Shown: positions 5,517-5,526 of the stretch, piece by piece
Layout of the letters: every line of letters begins with the position of its first letter
How positions within the stretch are numbered: the first letter of the stretch is position 1
Assembly: GCA_945861815.1 (NCBI GenBank)
Contig: CAMAVV010000120.1
Coordinates: 1 to 5,526 of the forward strand
Direction: 5' to 3'
DNA length: 5,526 nucleotides
Source of the DNA: Thermoflexus hugenholtzii JAD2
GTDB taxonomy: Bacteria > Chloroflexota > Dehalococcoidia > SHYB01
Made by a program: the position numbers and the translations under genes
Notes under the pieces: generated by a model
Database searches by the model: none
What the model saw: only the letters and a program-made list of their open reading frames with translations
What the model was told of the DNA's origin: nothing

Positions 5517-5526
5517 ATACTCCCCT

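Noticed and set aside
5517..5526. Match ATACTCCCC at the right edge to the sequence at 4344-4352 (second promoter for a following gene)
   Set aside because: Only nine low-complexity bases are shared and the window ends before any gene can be seen.

Overview
The window is a GC-rich stretch of bacterial chromosome with six protein-coding genes, all on the + strand, separated by spacers of roughly 85-200 bases. Codons end overwhelmingly in C or G (C especially), which leaves long stop-free shadow frames on both strands. The gene mix (metal-dependent amidohydrolase, zinc-free quinone oxidoreductase, amidase-signature enzyme, FadE-type acyl-CoA dehydrogenase), GTG/TTG starts, a leaderless-looking gene and repeat-laden spacers suggest an uncultured environmental bacterium. 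Chloroflexota (Dehalococcoidia/SAR202-like) is my best guess, but this rests on impression rather than a marker gene. There is no rRNA, tRNA, CRISPR array, transposase or phage gene.

Layout: 1-663 is the 3' part of an amidohydrolase cut by the left edge. 749-1729 is an NADPH:quinone oxidoreductase of the PIG3 type. 1889-2143 is a small FmdB-type zinc-ribbon protein behind a good -10 box. 2294-2665 is an unrecognised 123-aa protein. 2762-4156 is an amidase-signature enzyme whose start is best placed at a TTG, because the upstream ATG lies inside a hairpin repeat. 4356-5516 is a complete acyl-CoA dehydrogenase, apparently leaderless.

Functionally this looks like a run of separately expressed catabolic or redox genes rather than one tight operon: no two genes overlap and several have their own promoter-like or start signals. 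Hydrolysis of amides, acyl-CoA oxidation, quinone reduction and amidohydrolase/decarboxylase chemistry would fit breakdown of diverse organic compounds, but no shared substrate can be read from the sequence.

The most distinctive content is between the genes. Four of the five spacers carry short degenerate repeats or repeat-like pyrimidine tracts: a CCTAAGTTCC pair, a CTGCTCCTTG tract seen in two spacers, a CCTCTCCC/GGGAGAGG hairpin element, and two 9-10-bp-period arrays built on TCAGTG and ATCTGTG. I found no convincing undescribed multi-gene system. The leads worth checking are the spacer repeats, the unrecognised 123-aa protein, and the acyl-CoA dehydrogenase's relocated catalytic base.
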